64,000 nt of DNA from [Enterobacter] lignolyticus SCF1 (GCF_000164865.1 NC_014618.1:4712001-4776000); one strand, 5' to 3'; positions 16,096-25,000 are shown, counted from the first letter of the stretch. A program made the numbers and translations. Notes: a model not told the origin generated them from the letters alone.

Positions 16096-16964
16096 GGTTC
16101 TTCGTCTTCTTCTTGTTCTGCGGCTTGTTTAAGTTTGCGGTATTCCCCGAGAGTGACAGTTATTTCGGCGCCAAGCAAGACGATACACCAGGTCCAGTAG
16201 ACCCAAACGAACAGAATGGGCACGACGGCAATGACGCCATAAATAAGCTGATACGACGGAAACATCGTGATGTAGAGGGCAAACCCCTTCTTGCCTAATT
16301 CAAACAGCGCTGCGGCGAAAAACGCGCCAATCACCGCGTCACGGTTGGGTACCCGGGTTGTCGGCACCACGCTATAGAGCAGCCAGAAGCTGATCCACGA
16401 CAGCAGCAGCGGAAAAATGCGCAGCGTGTTATCAATCACGCCATTGAGCTCGCTTGCCCAGCGCAAAGAGAGCAAATAGGAGCTGATCGCCAGGCTCGCC
16501 CCGGCCAGCAGCGGGCCCAGCGTCAGGATCATCCAGTACACCGCAAAGGAATAGACGTGCGGGCGGGTCCGGTGGCTGCGCCAGATGGTATTGAGCGCGC
16601 TGTCGATGGCGTGCATCAGCAGCAGCGCGGTAACGATCAGCCCGCAGGCGCCAACGGCGGTCATTTTGCTGGAGTTAGCAACGAACTGCTCAATATAGCG
16701 CTGAATGACGTCGCCGGTCGCCGGCATGAAGTTGGTAAAAACAAAGTGTCGCAGCGTGGCGCTGACATCTGAAAACATCGGAAACGCCGCAAAAAGGGCG
16801 AACACCACGGCAACCAGCGGCACTAAGGAGAGGAGCGACACATAGGCAAGGTTGCCTGCCAGCGTCGTCATTTGGTCTTCATCAATACGCCGCCAGAGCA
16901 GCTTAAGCCATGCTACCAGCGGCAGGGTGTAGTGCTTAATTTTCTGACACAGTGTGTTTAACAT
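16092..16964 (-). CDS. yihY: YihY/UPF0761 inner membrane protein
   Basis: A 290-residue polytopic membrane protein of the YihY family (once called RNase BN in error). About six hydrophobic segments are visible, including LAYVSLLSLVPLVAVVFALF, a segment near residue 100 (MTAVGACGLIVTALLLMHAI), LLSWISFWLLYSVVP and VIAVVPILFVWVYWTWCIVL. The family motif DEDQMTTLAGNLAY is near the N-terminus and the C-terminal tail is acidic. The function is not established. Its start overlaps yihX by seven bases and its end overlaps dtd by four. Confidence 0.93.
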   Translation of the reverse strand: MLNTLCQKIKHYTLPLVAWLKLLWRRIDEDQMTTLAGNLAYVSLLSLVPLVAVVFALFAAFPMFSDVSATLRHFVFTNFMPATGDVIQRYIEQFVANSSKMTAVGACGLIVTALLLMHAIDSALNTIWRSHRTRPHVYSFAVYWMILTLGPLLAGASLAISSYLLSLRWASELNGVIDNTLRIFPLLLSWISFWLLYSVVPTTRVPNRDAVIGAFFAAALFELGKKGFALYITMFPSYQLIYGVIAVVPILFVWVYWTWCIVLLGAEITVTLGEYRKLKQAAEQEEDEEP

Positions 16965-17557
16965 AACTGCTTTGCAAAGTAGCCGGGAATGACGTCCTTC
17001 CCTGTCACCAGAATACTGGTGATACCTAATTGATTCGCTCCAGCTATATTATCGGCGTTATCGTCGAAAAAGACCGTCTCTTCGGCAGAAAAACCTTCGG
17101 CGTCGAGGACTTTTTGGTAGATACGCACTTCCGGCTTGCGCATCCCCATCTCCTGGGAAAGGTACATATGGTCGGCCGCCGCGCGCACTTCAGGGTATTC
17201 ATCAGGCCAGAAGGTGGTATGCAGGTTATTGGTGTTGGACAGCACCACGACGCGGTGTCCTTGTTCCCGCAGCTTGTGCATGATGGCGATGACCTCAGGC
17301 CGCAGCGCGACAAACACCGCCTGCCAGCCGTGCGCAAACTGCTCATAGCTCAGCGGCAGCCCCATCTCCTGCGAAAACGCGGCGGCAAAGGCTTCATCGC
17401 TCAGCTCCCCGCGCTCGTGCTGGTGAAAAACGTCGCTCATGGCAAATTTTTGCGTCAGCGTCGCCAGCGGCACACGCGTAAAATCGCTCCATGTTCCCAG
17501 TACACGGTTGAAGTCAATGTCGACAATCACATTACCTAAATCAAAGATATAGAGCAT
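16958..17557 (-). CDS. yihX: Alpha-D-glucose-1-phosphate phosphatase YihX (HAD family)
   Basis: A HAD-superfamily phosphatase that in E. coli releases glucose from alpha-glucose 1-phosphate. The 199 residues show motif I FDLGNVIVDIDF at the N-terminus, motif II VVLSNTN near residue 107, and motif IV VFFDDNADNIAGANQLG near residue 165. The ATG at 17557 was chosen because it follows AGGAG and matches the E. coli N-terminus MLYIFDLGN; an in-frame start seven codons upstream exists. It is the first gene of the yihX-yihY-dtd-yiiD cluster. Confidence 0.95.
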   Translation of the reverse strand: MLYIFDLGNVIVDIDFNRVLGTWSDFTRVPLATLTQKFAMSDVFHQHERGELSDEAFAAAFSQEMGLPLSYEQFAHGWQAVFVALRPEVIAIMHKLREQGHRVVVLSNTNNLHTTFWPDEYPEVRAAADHMYLSQEMGMRKPEVRIYQKVLDAEGFSAEETVFFDDNADNIAGANQLGITSILVTGKDVIPGYFAKQLC

Positions 17558-18062
17558 GATCCTCTCCTTTTGCGCCATGGAAGATTAACTGTAGCGGGAA
17601 AGGAAAGGTTTGACTATGCATTCCCTCAGCGATCGGATGTTAAATTTTTCGCGGCCTGGCTGCCGAAAAACCGCCGCTGCCGCTACCCCAAAATGGCCGA
17701 TAAAACAGGTGTTATTCGTTTTAAAATAGTGCGACAATATTTACTTTGTTTATTTATTCATGCGCTCACCCTGCGCCTGATTAAGCTTTAGCTATTTGTG
17801 CTATATTTATTTTTTTGTTTTCTTGCTTTTTTTGCTAGAATATCTGAACGCAGCGATTGAACATCCTATCGCTGGAAAAAACCATTACTCTTAACACTCT
17901 ATACGGTTAATCGCAGAATTTATTTTTCATCATCATACAGAAAATCTAACAAAATACTCACTTCAAGAAAAGAAGCGTAGATGACAAGCAATCTGAGAAA
18001 TATTGACAGCTGCTGCTGCCAATGGAATATTCCGCTATAGTATAATGAAAGGACTGATTGAT
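17558..18062. promoter_or_regulatory. AT-rich intergenic region upstream of the LuxR-type gene
   Basis: No convincing gene lies in this 505-base stretch. The left part holds the yihX promoter. The right part is very A+T-rich with long T runs. A possible -10 (TAGAAT, 17836-17841) is followed by a hairpin, CAGCGAT at 17851-17857 and ATCGCTG at 17868-17874. TTGACA at 18003 with AATATT at 18026, and TATAGT/TATAAT at 18036-18046, are alternative promoter elements close to the gene. Composition suggests H-NS silencing, which is inference. Confidence 0.5.
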
Positions 18063-18680
18063 ATGTTATCAAAAACAGATGCGACGCTTCACTGCATCAG
18101 CTGTGAATGCCATTGTCAATTAGCGCCAGAGCATACTCTACGCTCTCATTATTGTGATAGCGCGAGCTTTTCTGTATGGCCTGAAAAAAACATTTATTTT
18201 CGCAAAGGTGTTGCTGAGCGAATATTAAAACACCACCATAACCTTTTAACCAGAGGCTTTGTTTTTGTTGACTTTTCCCTACCAAACCTTAGAAATTTCC
18301 TAAGTAATCAATGGATTAACAACCTTTCAAATGCTAATGTAAATATTATTCTGATTGCTGATAACCGCATGCGGGCCCTCGCCAACTACTGGCTCAAGGA
18401 AAGTGACCGGATTCGTGCAGTTATTTATAACGATGATAAACATGACTTACTTAACACCAAGATGCGGCGAATATTTAGCGGCATGACGCTTTACGACAAA
18501 AAGACCCCCATCCTAAATCATGTAGAGTTCACCATTCTAAAATGCATTCTTGATGGAAAATCAGCCCCCCAGGTTTCAGCCGAATGCAATATCAACATAA
18601 AAGCAGTTTACGTACATAAGCAAAGACTCGAAAAAAAGATCGGCCTGCATATCTATAAAATAATCAACACTACCCTGTAA
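18063..18680 (+). CDS. LuxR-type transcriptional regulator
   Basis: A regulator of about 205 residues. The C-terminal 60 residues form a LuxR/FixJ helix-turn-helix (NHVEFTILKCILDGKSAPQV, then SAECNINIKAVYVHKQRLEK). The N-terminal half resembles a degenerate receiver (GFVFVDFSLPNLRNFLS, VNIILIADNRMRALANYW) without a clear phospho-acceptor set. This is like stand-alone regulators of fimbriae or capsule such as RcsA, BglJ or EcpR. The ATG at 18063 is chosen because AAAGGA precedes it by nine bases; ATG at 18045 would add six residues. Base composition is much more A+T than its neighbours, suggesting acquisition. It is convergent with an autotransporter gene that it may control. Confidence 0.8.
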   Translation: MLSKTDATLHCISCECHCQLAPEHTLRSHYCDSASFSVWPEKNIYFRKGVAERILKHHHNLLTRGFVFVDFSLPNLRNFLSNQWINNLSNANVNIILIADNRMRALANYWLKESDRIRAVIYNDDKHDLLNTKMRRIFSGMTLYDKKTPILNHVEFTILKCILDGKSAPQVSAECNINIKAVYVHKQRLEKKIGLHIYKIINTTL

Positions 18681-18683
18681 ATA

Positions 18684-18712
18684 AGAAAGGGCGCCAAGGC
18701 GCCCTTTTTAGT
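18684..18712. terminator. Bidirectional intrinsic terminator
   Basis: GGGCGCC and GGCGCCC form a strong stem around AA, followed by TTTTTA on the plus strand and preceded by AAGAAA. It separates the LuxR-type gene (+) from the autotransporter gene (-), and the T run mainly serves the plus strand. Confidence 0.85.
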
Positions 18713-18734
18713 TTATTCAAATAAATAGTAAAAA

Positions 18735-21317
18735 TCAGAAGCTATATTTCACACCTAACATTGCGGAGGTATCGCTGTAGCTATTATCGCCGACCTGTTG
18801 CGCAACGTTACCCCAGACCTGCAGTCGTTGATTGAGCTGACCTTCAACGCCAATTTTTAACTCACCAATATTTTTCGTACCGCGAATCTCATCCCGAATG
18901 TTACCCATTTTTACGGTCTGACTTTGGCTATTATGGATCCAGTTTACTTCGACAAACGGCTGGAAATCGCGCTGGCGGCTATCGTCAGCCGTGCTGTGCC
19001 CTTTCAGCCAGGCGCGGACCCCCAGTCGGCTCATCAGGTTCCCTGAGGTTTCATCCCTGACGCGGGCGCCATTTTTCTCCCGGTGCGTATCGGCAGTAAC
19101 ATCCATCCATATCAGCTGCGCCTTTGGCTGCAGCCAGTAGCTTACCTGCTCACCCTCGCTCAGCAAGAAGCTGTACCCGCTCTCGACAGAGGCGGTAATA
19201 CCGTCAGACTTATACTTCTCGGAGGCAAGGTTTTCGCCGTTCACGGTGTTATCAAACCAGTTGTAGAGCGCCCAGGCGTCGACATAAGCGCCACGCTTAT
19301 CGGCGTCATTCCCGTACCAGGTTGCGTAAAGCCCTGCGCTGTAGCCGGAAATTTGGCCGCGAGAATGGTAGCCGTTATAGGTGTTGCGGGTCTGGCTCTT
19401 CTGGTTGGCATACCCGGCCATCGCGCCGATATGCCAGCGATCGAGGCCGTCGGTGCTCCACTGCGCCAGATCGCCACCCATTTGCAGCACATAGCGGTTA
19501 GCCTGCGTTTTCAGCTGACTGCTCGCATCGGTAAAGCGGGTATGCCCGCCTTCATTGCGCATCCACAGGCTGGTCACCTTTTGTTCGCCGGTCAGCCAGT
19601 CGGTGTACTGCGTCTCCCCTAAGCGGTCATGCAGCCGGGTCAGGAAGAGCGTATTGGCGGCATAGTTGTTGGCCAGATAGCTGCCAAACTCCGGGCGGTA
19701 CTGGTGCTTGCCGCCAGGTGATGGGGCAGGGGCAGGTGCCGGGGCCGGATCTGGCGTTGGTTCAGGATCTGGCTCGGTTGGTGAAAGCTGGCTGGTGAGG
19801 TACCAGTTACTGGCTTTCTTCACCACGTCATAGTCATAGCCGCCGGCAACGATACGCCCCTCTTTTGTGAAGACGCCGTCGGAGTTGCCGTCGACCGTCA
19901 CTATCTCAATACCATTAATCGTTAAATCCCCGGCACCACCGATGTTATTGATGCTGATTCGCGTATCGCCGCTCGTATTCCCTTTAACAACCAGCTTATC
20001 CGTCAGCGAGCTGTCGTCGCCCAGGACGGTATTCATCACCATCAGCGCGCCAGTACCTATGTAATCGCCCGCCACGGTGAGCTTTTTGAAAGTAGTTTGA
20101 TCGTTCGCCGATACGCCCGTGTCGCTGAACTTGAGCGTTGCCTGATCCAGGTTCAGCGTGGAGACAACAGAGCTCCCGGTCATTTCCCACAGGCTTTGCG
20201 CCCCCTTCATCACCATGTTGATGGTGCTGTGCTGGGATGCTGTGGGGTTAGTCTGGGAAGATTCCGCTTTCCCGACGAGGCGACTGCCGTTTTCCATCTG
20301 CAGGTCGATGACGCCGCCATAAGAGGCCAGCAGGTTGCCTTCAATATCATAAACCCCGGAAGCACGGCTGTTGGTCACGCCATCCCAGGAGCGAATGACG
20401 CTCGAAGAAGAGTAGGCATACAGTGCATTACCGCTGCTTTGGGCGACACGGATGCGGGCATTTCCGCCAAGGTTAACCACTGCGGGATCACTATTTGAGT
20501 TAGCATAGATGGCAGACGCACCGGACCCGGAGGTCGACAAATCGACATTGTTCAGGTTAATGGTGCCTTTTCGCCCGGCATAAACCGCGTACGCGTTATT
20601 GCCAGAGGTCGCCACGGTGGCCGTGCCGCCAATAGTGATATCCGCCGTGCCGCGCGGCGTACCTAACAGGTGCGCGGGATCTTTCCCGGCATAAATGCCA
20701 TATCCCGTATTAACGCCACCAGCCCCGCGGGTAACAATATTCGCGTCGCCATGAATAATAATAGAGGACTGCCCGTTGTCATTACTGGCGGATGAGTTAG
20801 CGCGTAACCCCATGCCATTTTCTACGTCAATCGCAACGTTATTGCTAACCTCAACAATTGAGTAGGCCGCCGTTAACTCACGACCGATATTAATACCGTC
20901 TGCGCTGGCACCCGTGGCCTTCACGGTAATATTTTCCGCTTCGAGTCGTCCACCGGCATTTTTTGAATGAACGCCATCGGCAGATTCGCCCGTGGTATTA
21001 ATCGTAAGGTTTTTAAATTTATAACCGATAGAATCAACATAAACCCCCCATCCCTGTAATGGCGCCGTTGTGCCATTCTGCGAGGTGTTTATTAGTACTT
21101 CATCAAACGTCGTATAATCTCGTGAGCCACCGGCCAGCGGATTTCCGGCATAATAAATAGTGGTATCATCACAATAGAATTGTGCGAGCGTCGTATAGCT
21201 GCAGCCAGCGGCGATAGCGGGGTGGCTCATACCGCCCATCGCAAGGGCGCTGGCAATACACAGCGCTAATTTATGGGGTAGCCCTAAGCCACCTTTATTA
21301 TGACAGTTTTGTTTCAT
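18735..21317 (-). CDS. Autotransporter (type Va) with pertactin-like passenger
   Basis: An 860-residue surface protein. Residues 1 to about 38 form a long signal peptide (MKQNCHNKGGLGLPHKLALC, then a hydrophobic stretch ending HPAIAA). The passenger, about residues 39-510, consists of short beta-strand repeats rich in G, N, S and T, typical of a parallel beta-helix, with two cysteines near its start (GCSYTTLAQFYC). A proline-rich linker (PDPEPTPDPAPAPAPAPSPG) follows. Residues about 560-860 are the autotransporter barrel, ending DTSAMLGVKYSF with the terminal F. The ATG at 21317 follows GGTGA and gives a proper signal. An adhesin or biofilm role is likely. No protease triad was recognised. 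Confidence 0.9.
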   Translation of the reverse strand: MKQNCHNKGGLGLPHKLALCIASALAMGGMSHPAIAAGCSYTTLAQFYCDDTTIYYAGNPLAGGSRDYTTFDEVLINTSQNGTTAPLQGWGVYVDSIGYKFKNLTINTTGESADGVHSKNAGGRLEAENITVKATGASADGINIGRELTAAYSIVEVSNNVAIDVENGMGLRANSSASNDNGQSSIIIHGDANIVTRGAGGVNTGYGIYAGKDPAHLLGTPRGTADITIGGTATVATSGNNAYAVYAGRKGTINLNNVDLSTSGSGASAIYANSNSDPAVVNLGGNARIRVAQSSGNALYAYSSSSVIRSWDGVTNSRASGVYDIEGNLLASYGGVIDLQMENGSRLVGKAESSQTNPTASQHSTINMVMKGAQSLWEMTGSSVVSTLNLDQATLKFSDTGVSANDQTTFKKLTVAGDYIGTGALMVMNTVLGDDSSLTDKLVVKGNTSGDTRISINNIGGAGDLTINGIEIVTVDGNSDGVFTKEGRIVAGGYDYDVVKKASNWYLTSQLSPTEPDPEPTPDPAPAPAPAPSPGGKHQYRPEFGSYLANNYAANTLFLTRLHDRLGETQYTDWLTGEQKVTSLWMRNEGGHTRFTDASSQLKTQANRYVLQMGGDLAQWSTDGLDRWHIGAMAGYANQKSQTRNTYNGYHSRGQISGYSAGLYATWYGNDADKRGAYVDAWALYNWFDNTVNGENLASEKYKSDGITASVESGYSFLLSEGEQVSYWLQPKAQLIWMDVTADTHREKNGARVRDETSGNLMSRLGVRAWLKGHSTADDSRQRDFQPFVEVNWIHNSQSQTVKMGNIRDEIRGTKNIGELKIGVEGQLNQRLQVWGNVAQQVGDNSYSDTSAMLGVKYSF

Positions 21318-21743
21318 AGGATCACCGTATCCATTAGGTTCGACACTCAACTACCTGTAAAATGACGTATCTCTGGTTATAAAATTTAATGACAAAAGCT
21401 GACCGTTCATTTGCATAAAAATGAAATGATAATGAGCGGTTATTAATATTGCTTTTATGGTGATGAGATTAAAACATTCGCCAAATGAATGTGTCAATAT
21501 GAATGGTATGACTGAGAAACCCTATGTTCTTATCCCGCACCTTATATTCAGGTTAGATAATCTTAAAAAATATATAATCTTCTTATTATGGTTTTAAGAT
21601 AAAACAATTACGCCTTATCTATCATATGGTTAGGTGACGGATAATATTGAGGTGAAATAATGCTGAAGACATTTCTTATATTAACCCAGAATAATTAACA
21701 AAAACGCGCTGGCTATTTATTTTTCTTTTTATCGATTTACATC
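21318..21743. other. AT-rich intergenic region upstream of the autotransporter
   Basis: These 426 bases contain no credible reading frame. They are strongly A+T-rich with runs such as AAAAAATATATAATCTTC around 21565-21585, and presumably hold the autotransporter promoter and H-NS-type binding tracts. I could not assign a specific -10/-35 pair with confidence. Confidence 0.45.
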
Positions 21744-21797
21744 AAAAAAAAGCCGCTGAAATGTCCCCATGACGCCAGGGGCGCATCTCAGCGGCGA
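21744..21797 (-). terminator. Intrinsic terminator of the yihLMN operon
   Basis: Read on the minus strand, GCCGCTGA (21788-21795) pairs with TCAGCGGC (21752-21759). Further pairing inside comes from CGCCCC and GGGG, and eight T residues follow. It lies shortly after the yihN stop. Confidence 0.85.
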
Positions 21798-21816
21798 TGT
21801 TTTTCAGGTTGATGGG

Positions 21817-23082
21817 TCAGGCTTCGGCCGCCTTCAGCACCTTTTTGGTGTGGTTGATACGTTTAACAAGCAGCACAGACACGATGGCGCCACAAAACGC
21901 GAAGCAGGCCATGATGCCGAAAACAATCTTGTAGCCGAGCAGTCCCGGGTTCAAATCCAGAATGTAGCCATACAGGCTAAAGCAGAACATCGCCGGCGCA
22001 TAGCCGATAAAACTGCCCAGCGCCATTGCCGCACCGGTGTGGTTTTCCGATATTTTCGCTTCGCCAATCGGCGCGAAGAACACGGCGCGCTGGGTAAAAA
22101 CAATGGCTCCAAAACCTAGCGTACACGCCATCCCCAAATAGACCGGCATACTTTCGTGCGGGAGCATAATAAGCACCAGCAGCGCAACAAAACTGACCAT
22201 AAAGGTGTAGCAGAGATACTTACTTGGGGATTTCAGGATCTTGTCCGATATCAGCCCCCCAACCGGTCCGCCGATCATCTTCAGGCAGTACTGGTTAATA
22301 ATGCCGTATGCGCCCACCAGCGCGACCGGCAGCAGGTAGATATTATTCAGGAAAGGGATAAAGAAGGTTAAGCCGCAGTACACTGCATAAACAAAGAATA
22401 CGTTAAATGCAATGAGCCAAATGGTTTTATCCTTCAGCACCGACGTCATACTGGTATTGCTTTGCGCGTCGCGTTTTTCGCTGACATCTACCGGCTCTGC
22501 GGCATCGGTTTCTTTCATCACAAAGAAAATAATGATGCCGACGCAAATGACGATCGCCGAGTAAAACCAGATACCGGCTTTAAACCCTAACAGACCGCTG
22601 CCGAACCAGGCGAAGACGGCAAGAGCGGAAAACGCCACAATGGTATCGACAATGCCGCGACCCGTTTCAAAAAAGCCAAACAGGCGCCCCTGCTGCTCGC
22701 TGTTGCCCAGGCGACTGACGGATTTTAGCAGGATAGGCCAGTTCAGCATGTCGCAGGTCACGCCAAACAGCGCCCAGACAAAGAGGATCCCCCAGTATCC
22801 CGGCATGGTGGTTAAGTAAATCCCCAGCAGCCCGGTGGCAATCAGCGAGACCGACATCGTATATCGACGCGGCAGCTTGTCGGCAAAATAGATCGACAGA
22901 AAAAAACCAATGGTCGTAACAAAGGAGTTCACCGACATTGCATTACCAATCTGACCATTGGTCAAATGAAAGTATTCCTGCATCGGTATATAAAAAGCGT
23001 CTTTTAGCGATGGCAGTTTATAAATGGTGCCGCCGCACAGTGTTAATAAGCTAAAGAGCGCCCATTTCTTTTTTGTGAGCAT
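21817..23082 (-). CDS. yihN: MFS transporter YihN
   Basis: A 421-residue, twelve-helix major facilitator very similar to E. coli YihN (MLTKKKWALFSLLTLCGGTI, then IYKLPSLKDAFYIPM). Other marks are YFADKLPRRYTMS between helices 2 and 3, an acidic central loop near residue 200, and GGPVGGLISDKILKSPSKY between helices 8 and 9. The ATG at 23082 follows AGGGG; an upstream in-frame start nine codons earlier is less likely. Its substrate is unknown. It is the third gene after yihL and yihM, so a sugar or sugar-acid taken up for YihM is plausible. Confidence 0.93.
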   Translation of the reverse strand: MLTKKKWALFSLLTLCGGTIYKLPSLKDAFYIPMQEYFHLTNGQIGNAMSVNSFVTTIGFFLSIYFADKLPRRYTMSVSLIATGLLGIYLTTMPGYWGILFVWALFGVTCDMLNWPILLKSVSRLGNSEQQGRLFGFFETGRGIVDTIVAFSALAVFAWFGSGLLGFKAGIWFYSAIVICVGIIIFFVMKETDAAEPVDVSEKRDAQSNTSMTSVLKDKTIWLIAFNVFFVYAVYCGLTFFIPFLNNIYLLPVALVGAYGIINQYCLKMIGGPVGGLISDKILKSPSKYLCYTFMVSFVALLVLIMLPHESMPVYLGMACTLGFGAIVFTQRAVFFAPIGEAKISENHTGAAMALGSFIGYAPAMFCFSLYGYILDLNPGLLGYKIVFGIMACFAFCGAIVSVLLVKRINHTKKVLKAAEA

Positions 23083-23179
23083 AGTATCCCCTAATGGCAT
23101 AAGCGCCATTGTCTTTTAAAAGGCAACAGAATCCTGGCCATTCATAGCGAATGGGTTTATTAGAATAAGCGTATCGGTG

Positions 23180-24160
23180 TTAGCGATTTAAAATATAGTC
23201 AGCCTCGGCTTTTATTTGCTGAAGAACGTCCCGGACAAAATGTATTTGCTGCACCGCATCCTGTTTTTCCTGCTGCAGACGAGCGTCGAGCAGCGACTCT
23301 TCCGGCAGCGGCGTTTCGCTCATCTGGCGCCACGGGATCCACGGGTTATCGCCTTCGTCGTCAAAACGAAACGCCGGCGCATAATAGTCGACCTCTTCTT
23401 CCAGGCCATAGGCGACAACCTGCGGTTTGTCGTCTCCTAAACAGATAAGCGACGTCAGCAGCGCTTTAAACGGCATATCTCCCTGCCCGGAAACGCAGGC
23501 TTTATGGCCCAGTCCGCCTTTTTCCGGCACCATCAGCGCGTCTTTGATATGCACCTGGGTAATTCGGGGAGACATCACCTCCAGCGCGGCCAGCGGCTGC
23601 TCATTGGCGTTAATCATATTGGCGAAGTCAAACAGCAAAGACAGCTCGGGCATATCGCTTTGCTCAATCAGCGCCACCAGCTCATGGCTTTGCAGATCTT
23701 CATGCTGCTCCATGGTGAAGGTCAGGCCGCAGTGCTGATACTGCGCTTTAAGATAGCGGATGTCCTGCGCGATTTTCGCCATCACCTCCTGCAAATGCCC
23801 TTCATAACGCGGATAAAACCTGACGGAAGAGGCGCCCGTTTTTAAGGCAATCCGTACCGCCTGATCGAGGGTGTCTTTATCCGACGCGCTGGTTTCGATA
23901 TGCACATCCAGAGACAGACGGCGCGCTTTATCGGCAAAGTTCGCCAGCGCATCGTCATTCATATTCCCCAGTGAATAATTTTCACCGTCGAGTACATGTA
24001 TTTTTACGCCGCGCAGCTGGTTTTCATAAGCGATATCTAATAAATCACCGGGTAATATCCGTTCGAGACGCATATTCAGATGATACGCATACGCGTGCAG
24101 ATACAGCGGAAGGGTATCGACGCGAGAAAGTATTTTCTCAGCATTATCTTTCGTGACCAT
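23180..24160 (-). CDS. yihM: Xylose-isomerase-like TIM barrel protein YihM
   Basis: A 326-residue protein resembling E. coli YihM, of the sugar phosphate isomerase/epimerase TIM-barrel superfamily. Likely metal and acid-base residues lie in VKIHVLDGE, TMEQHEDLQSHELV, LLFDFANMINA and ITQVHIKDAL, in the order typical of the fold (E, D, H, E). The reaction and substrate are not known. The ATG at 24160 is seven bases after the yihL stop, and AGG precedes it. It lies between the regulator yihL and the transporter yihN, implying a small catabolic unit. Confidence 0.87.
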   Translation of the reverse strand: MVTKDNAEKILSRVDTLPLYLHAYAYHLNMRLERILPGDLLDIAYENQLRGVKIHVLDGENYSLGNMNDDALANFADKARRLSLDVHIETSASDKDTLDQAVRIALKTGASSVRFYPRYEGHLQEVMAKIAQDIRYLKAQYQHCGLTFTMEQHEDLQSHELVALIEQSDMPELSLLFDFANMINANEQPLAALEVMSPRITQVHIKDALMVPEKGGLGHKACVSGQGDMPFKALLTSLICLGDDKPQVVAYGLEEEVDYYAPAFRFDDEGDNPWIPWRQMSETPLPEESLLDARLQQEKQDAVQQIHFVRDVLQQIKAEADYILNR

Positions 24161-24167
24161 AACATAC

Positions 24168-24878
24168 CTACAAGTTAATAAAGAGATCGACGGCCTCAAA
24201 GCGCCAATATTCAATGTCTATTTGTACGATATTGCCATGGCTATCCGCGCGATGTTTTTCTATCAGAATGGCTGGCATACCCGACGAGCCACCAATAAAT
24301 TTACTGATGTCTCCTGACATTCTCACTGGCTTAAAGGCAAGTTTTTTAATTACCACATCTTTGTTATACGCATTCTCCCACACGCTGGAGAACGACTGGT
24401 TTTCGAGCTGTTCGATAAAACCGGGGGCGACGCAGGGGTTAATAAACGTCTCGTGATAAAACACTTTGTGTCCTTCCAGCGCGCCCCAGCCGGTAATGCG
24501 ATAGAGCGCATCCGACGGCGCCGCGTCGAGCAGGGGCTCTGCGGCTTTCGGAAATTGCGATACGCGGCTTTTTTCAATAAAGCCCCAGGAAGGTTCACGT
24601 CCCTGCTCCAGCGCGGCGCGCTGAAAGCTTGCGGAAAGCTCAGGGCTATAGTTAAAGCGGGGCTGAGCGACAAACCACCCTTTACGATCCTTACGGAAGA
24701 TTTTGGATTCGGATTCCAGATTCAACAGCGCCTGACGCAGCGTCATGCGCTTAATGCCCAGCAGTTCGCCCAGCTCTCTTTCCGACGGGAGCTTGCCGCC
24801 TGCCGCGGTGATGCCCTCTTCTAACCAACGGTCTAATTTTTCTTTTGCGTTCTCAACGGTTGATTGGTTCTTGTCCAT
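24168..24878 (-). CDS. yihL: GntR-family (UTRA) regulator YihL
   Basis: A 236-residue regulator of the HutC/UTRA branch, the same length as E. coli YihL. Residues about 10-75 form a winged helix (KLPSERELGELLGIKRMTLR, then QALLNLESE). Residues about 90-230 form the UTRA effector domain (LYRITGWGALEGHKVFYHET, and the end VQIDIEYWRFEAVDLFI). Such regulators usually bind a sugar phosphate or amino acid derivative and repress their own operon. It is first in yihL-yihM-yihN, and a 22-base palindrome lies just upstream. Confidence 0.9.
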   Translation of the reverse strand: MDKNQSTVENAKEKLDRWLEEGITAAGGKLPSERELGELLGIKRMTLRQALLNLESESKIFRKDRKGWFVAQPRFNYSPELSASFQRAALEQGREPSWGFIEKSRVSQFPKAAEPLLDAAPSDALYRITGWGALEGHKVFYHETFINPCVAPGFIEQLENQSFSSVWENAYNKDVVIKKLAFKPVRMSGDISKFIGGSSGMPAILIEKHRADSHGNIVQIDIEYWRFEAVDLFINL

Positions 24879-24886
24879 CGTTCAAT

Positions 24887-24908
24887 CCATTTGGTTTAAA
24901 CCAGATGG
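24887..24908. promoter_or_regulatory. 22-bp palindrome upstream of yihL, likely YihL operator
   Basis: CCATTTGGTTTAAACCAGATGG at 24887-24908 is symmetrical except for the fifth base pair from each end. Its core is TGGTTTAAACCA. It begins nine bases before the yihL ATG, so a repressor bound here would block transcription or early elongation. GntR/HutC proteins bind palindromes of this size. Assignment to YihL is inference from position. Confidence 0.65.
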
Positions 24909-25000
24909 TTCATCTTACTCCGCGGCCAAAATGGAAAGCAACGCCTGACTCAGGCTTTGGGGATAAATGTGACAAAGCTCTCTTAGAGGCGGGAAAGGGC

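Noticed and set aside
17570..17791. 73-codon frame between yihX and the LuxR-type gene
   Set aside because: It begins inside the yihX leader, has no plausible ribosome site, and its product shows no domain or signal.
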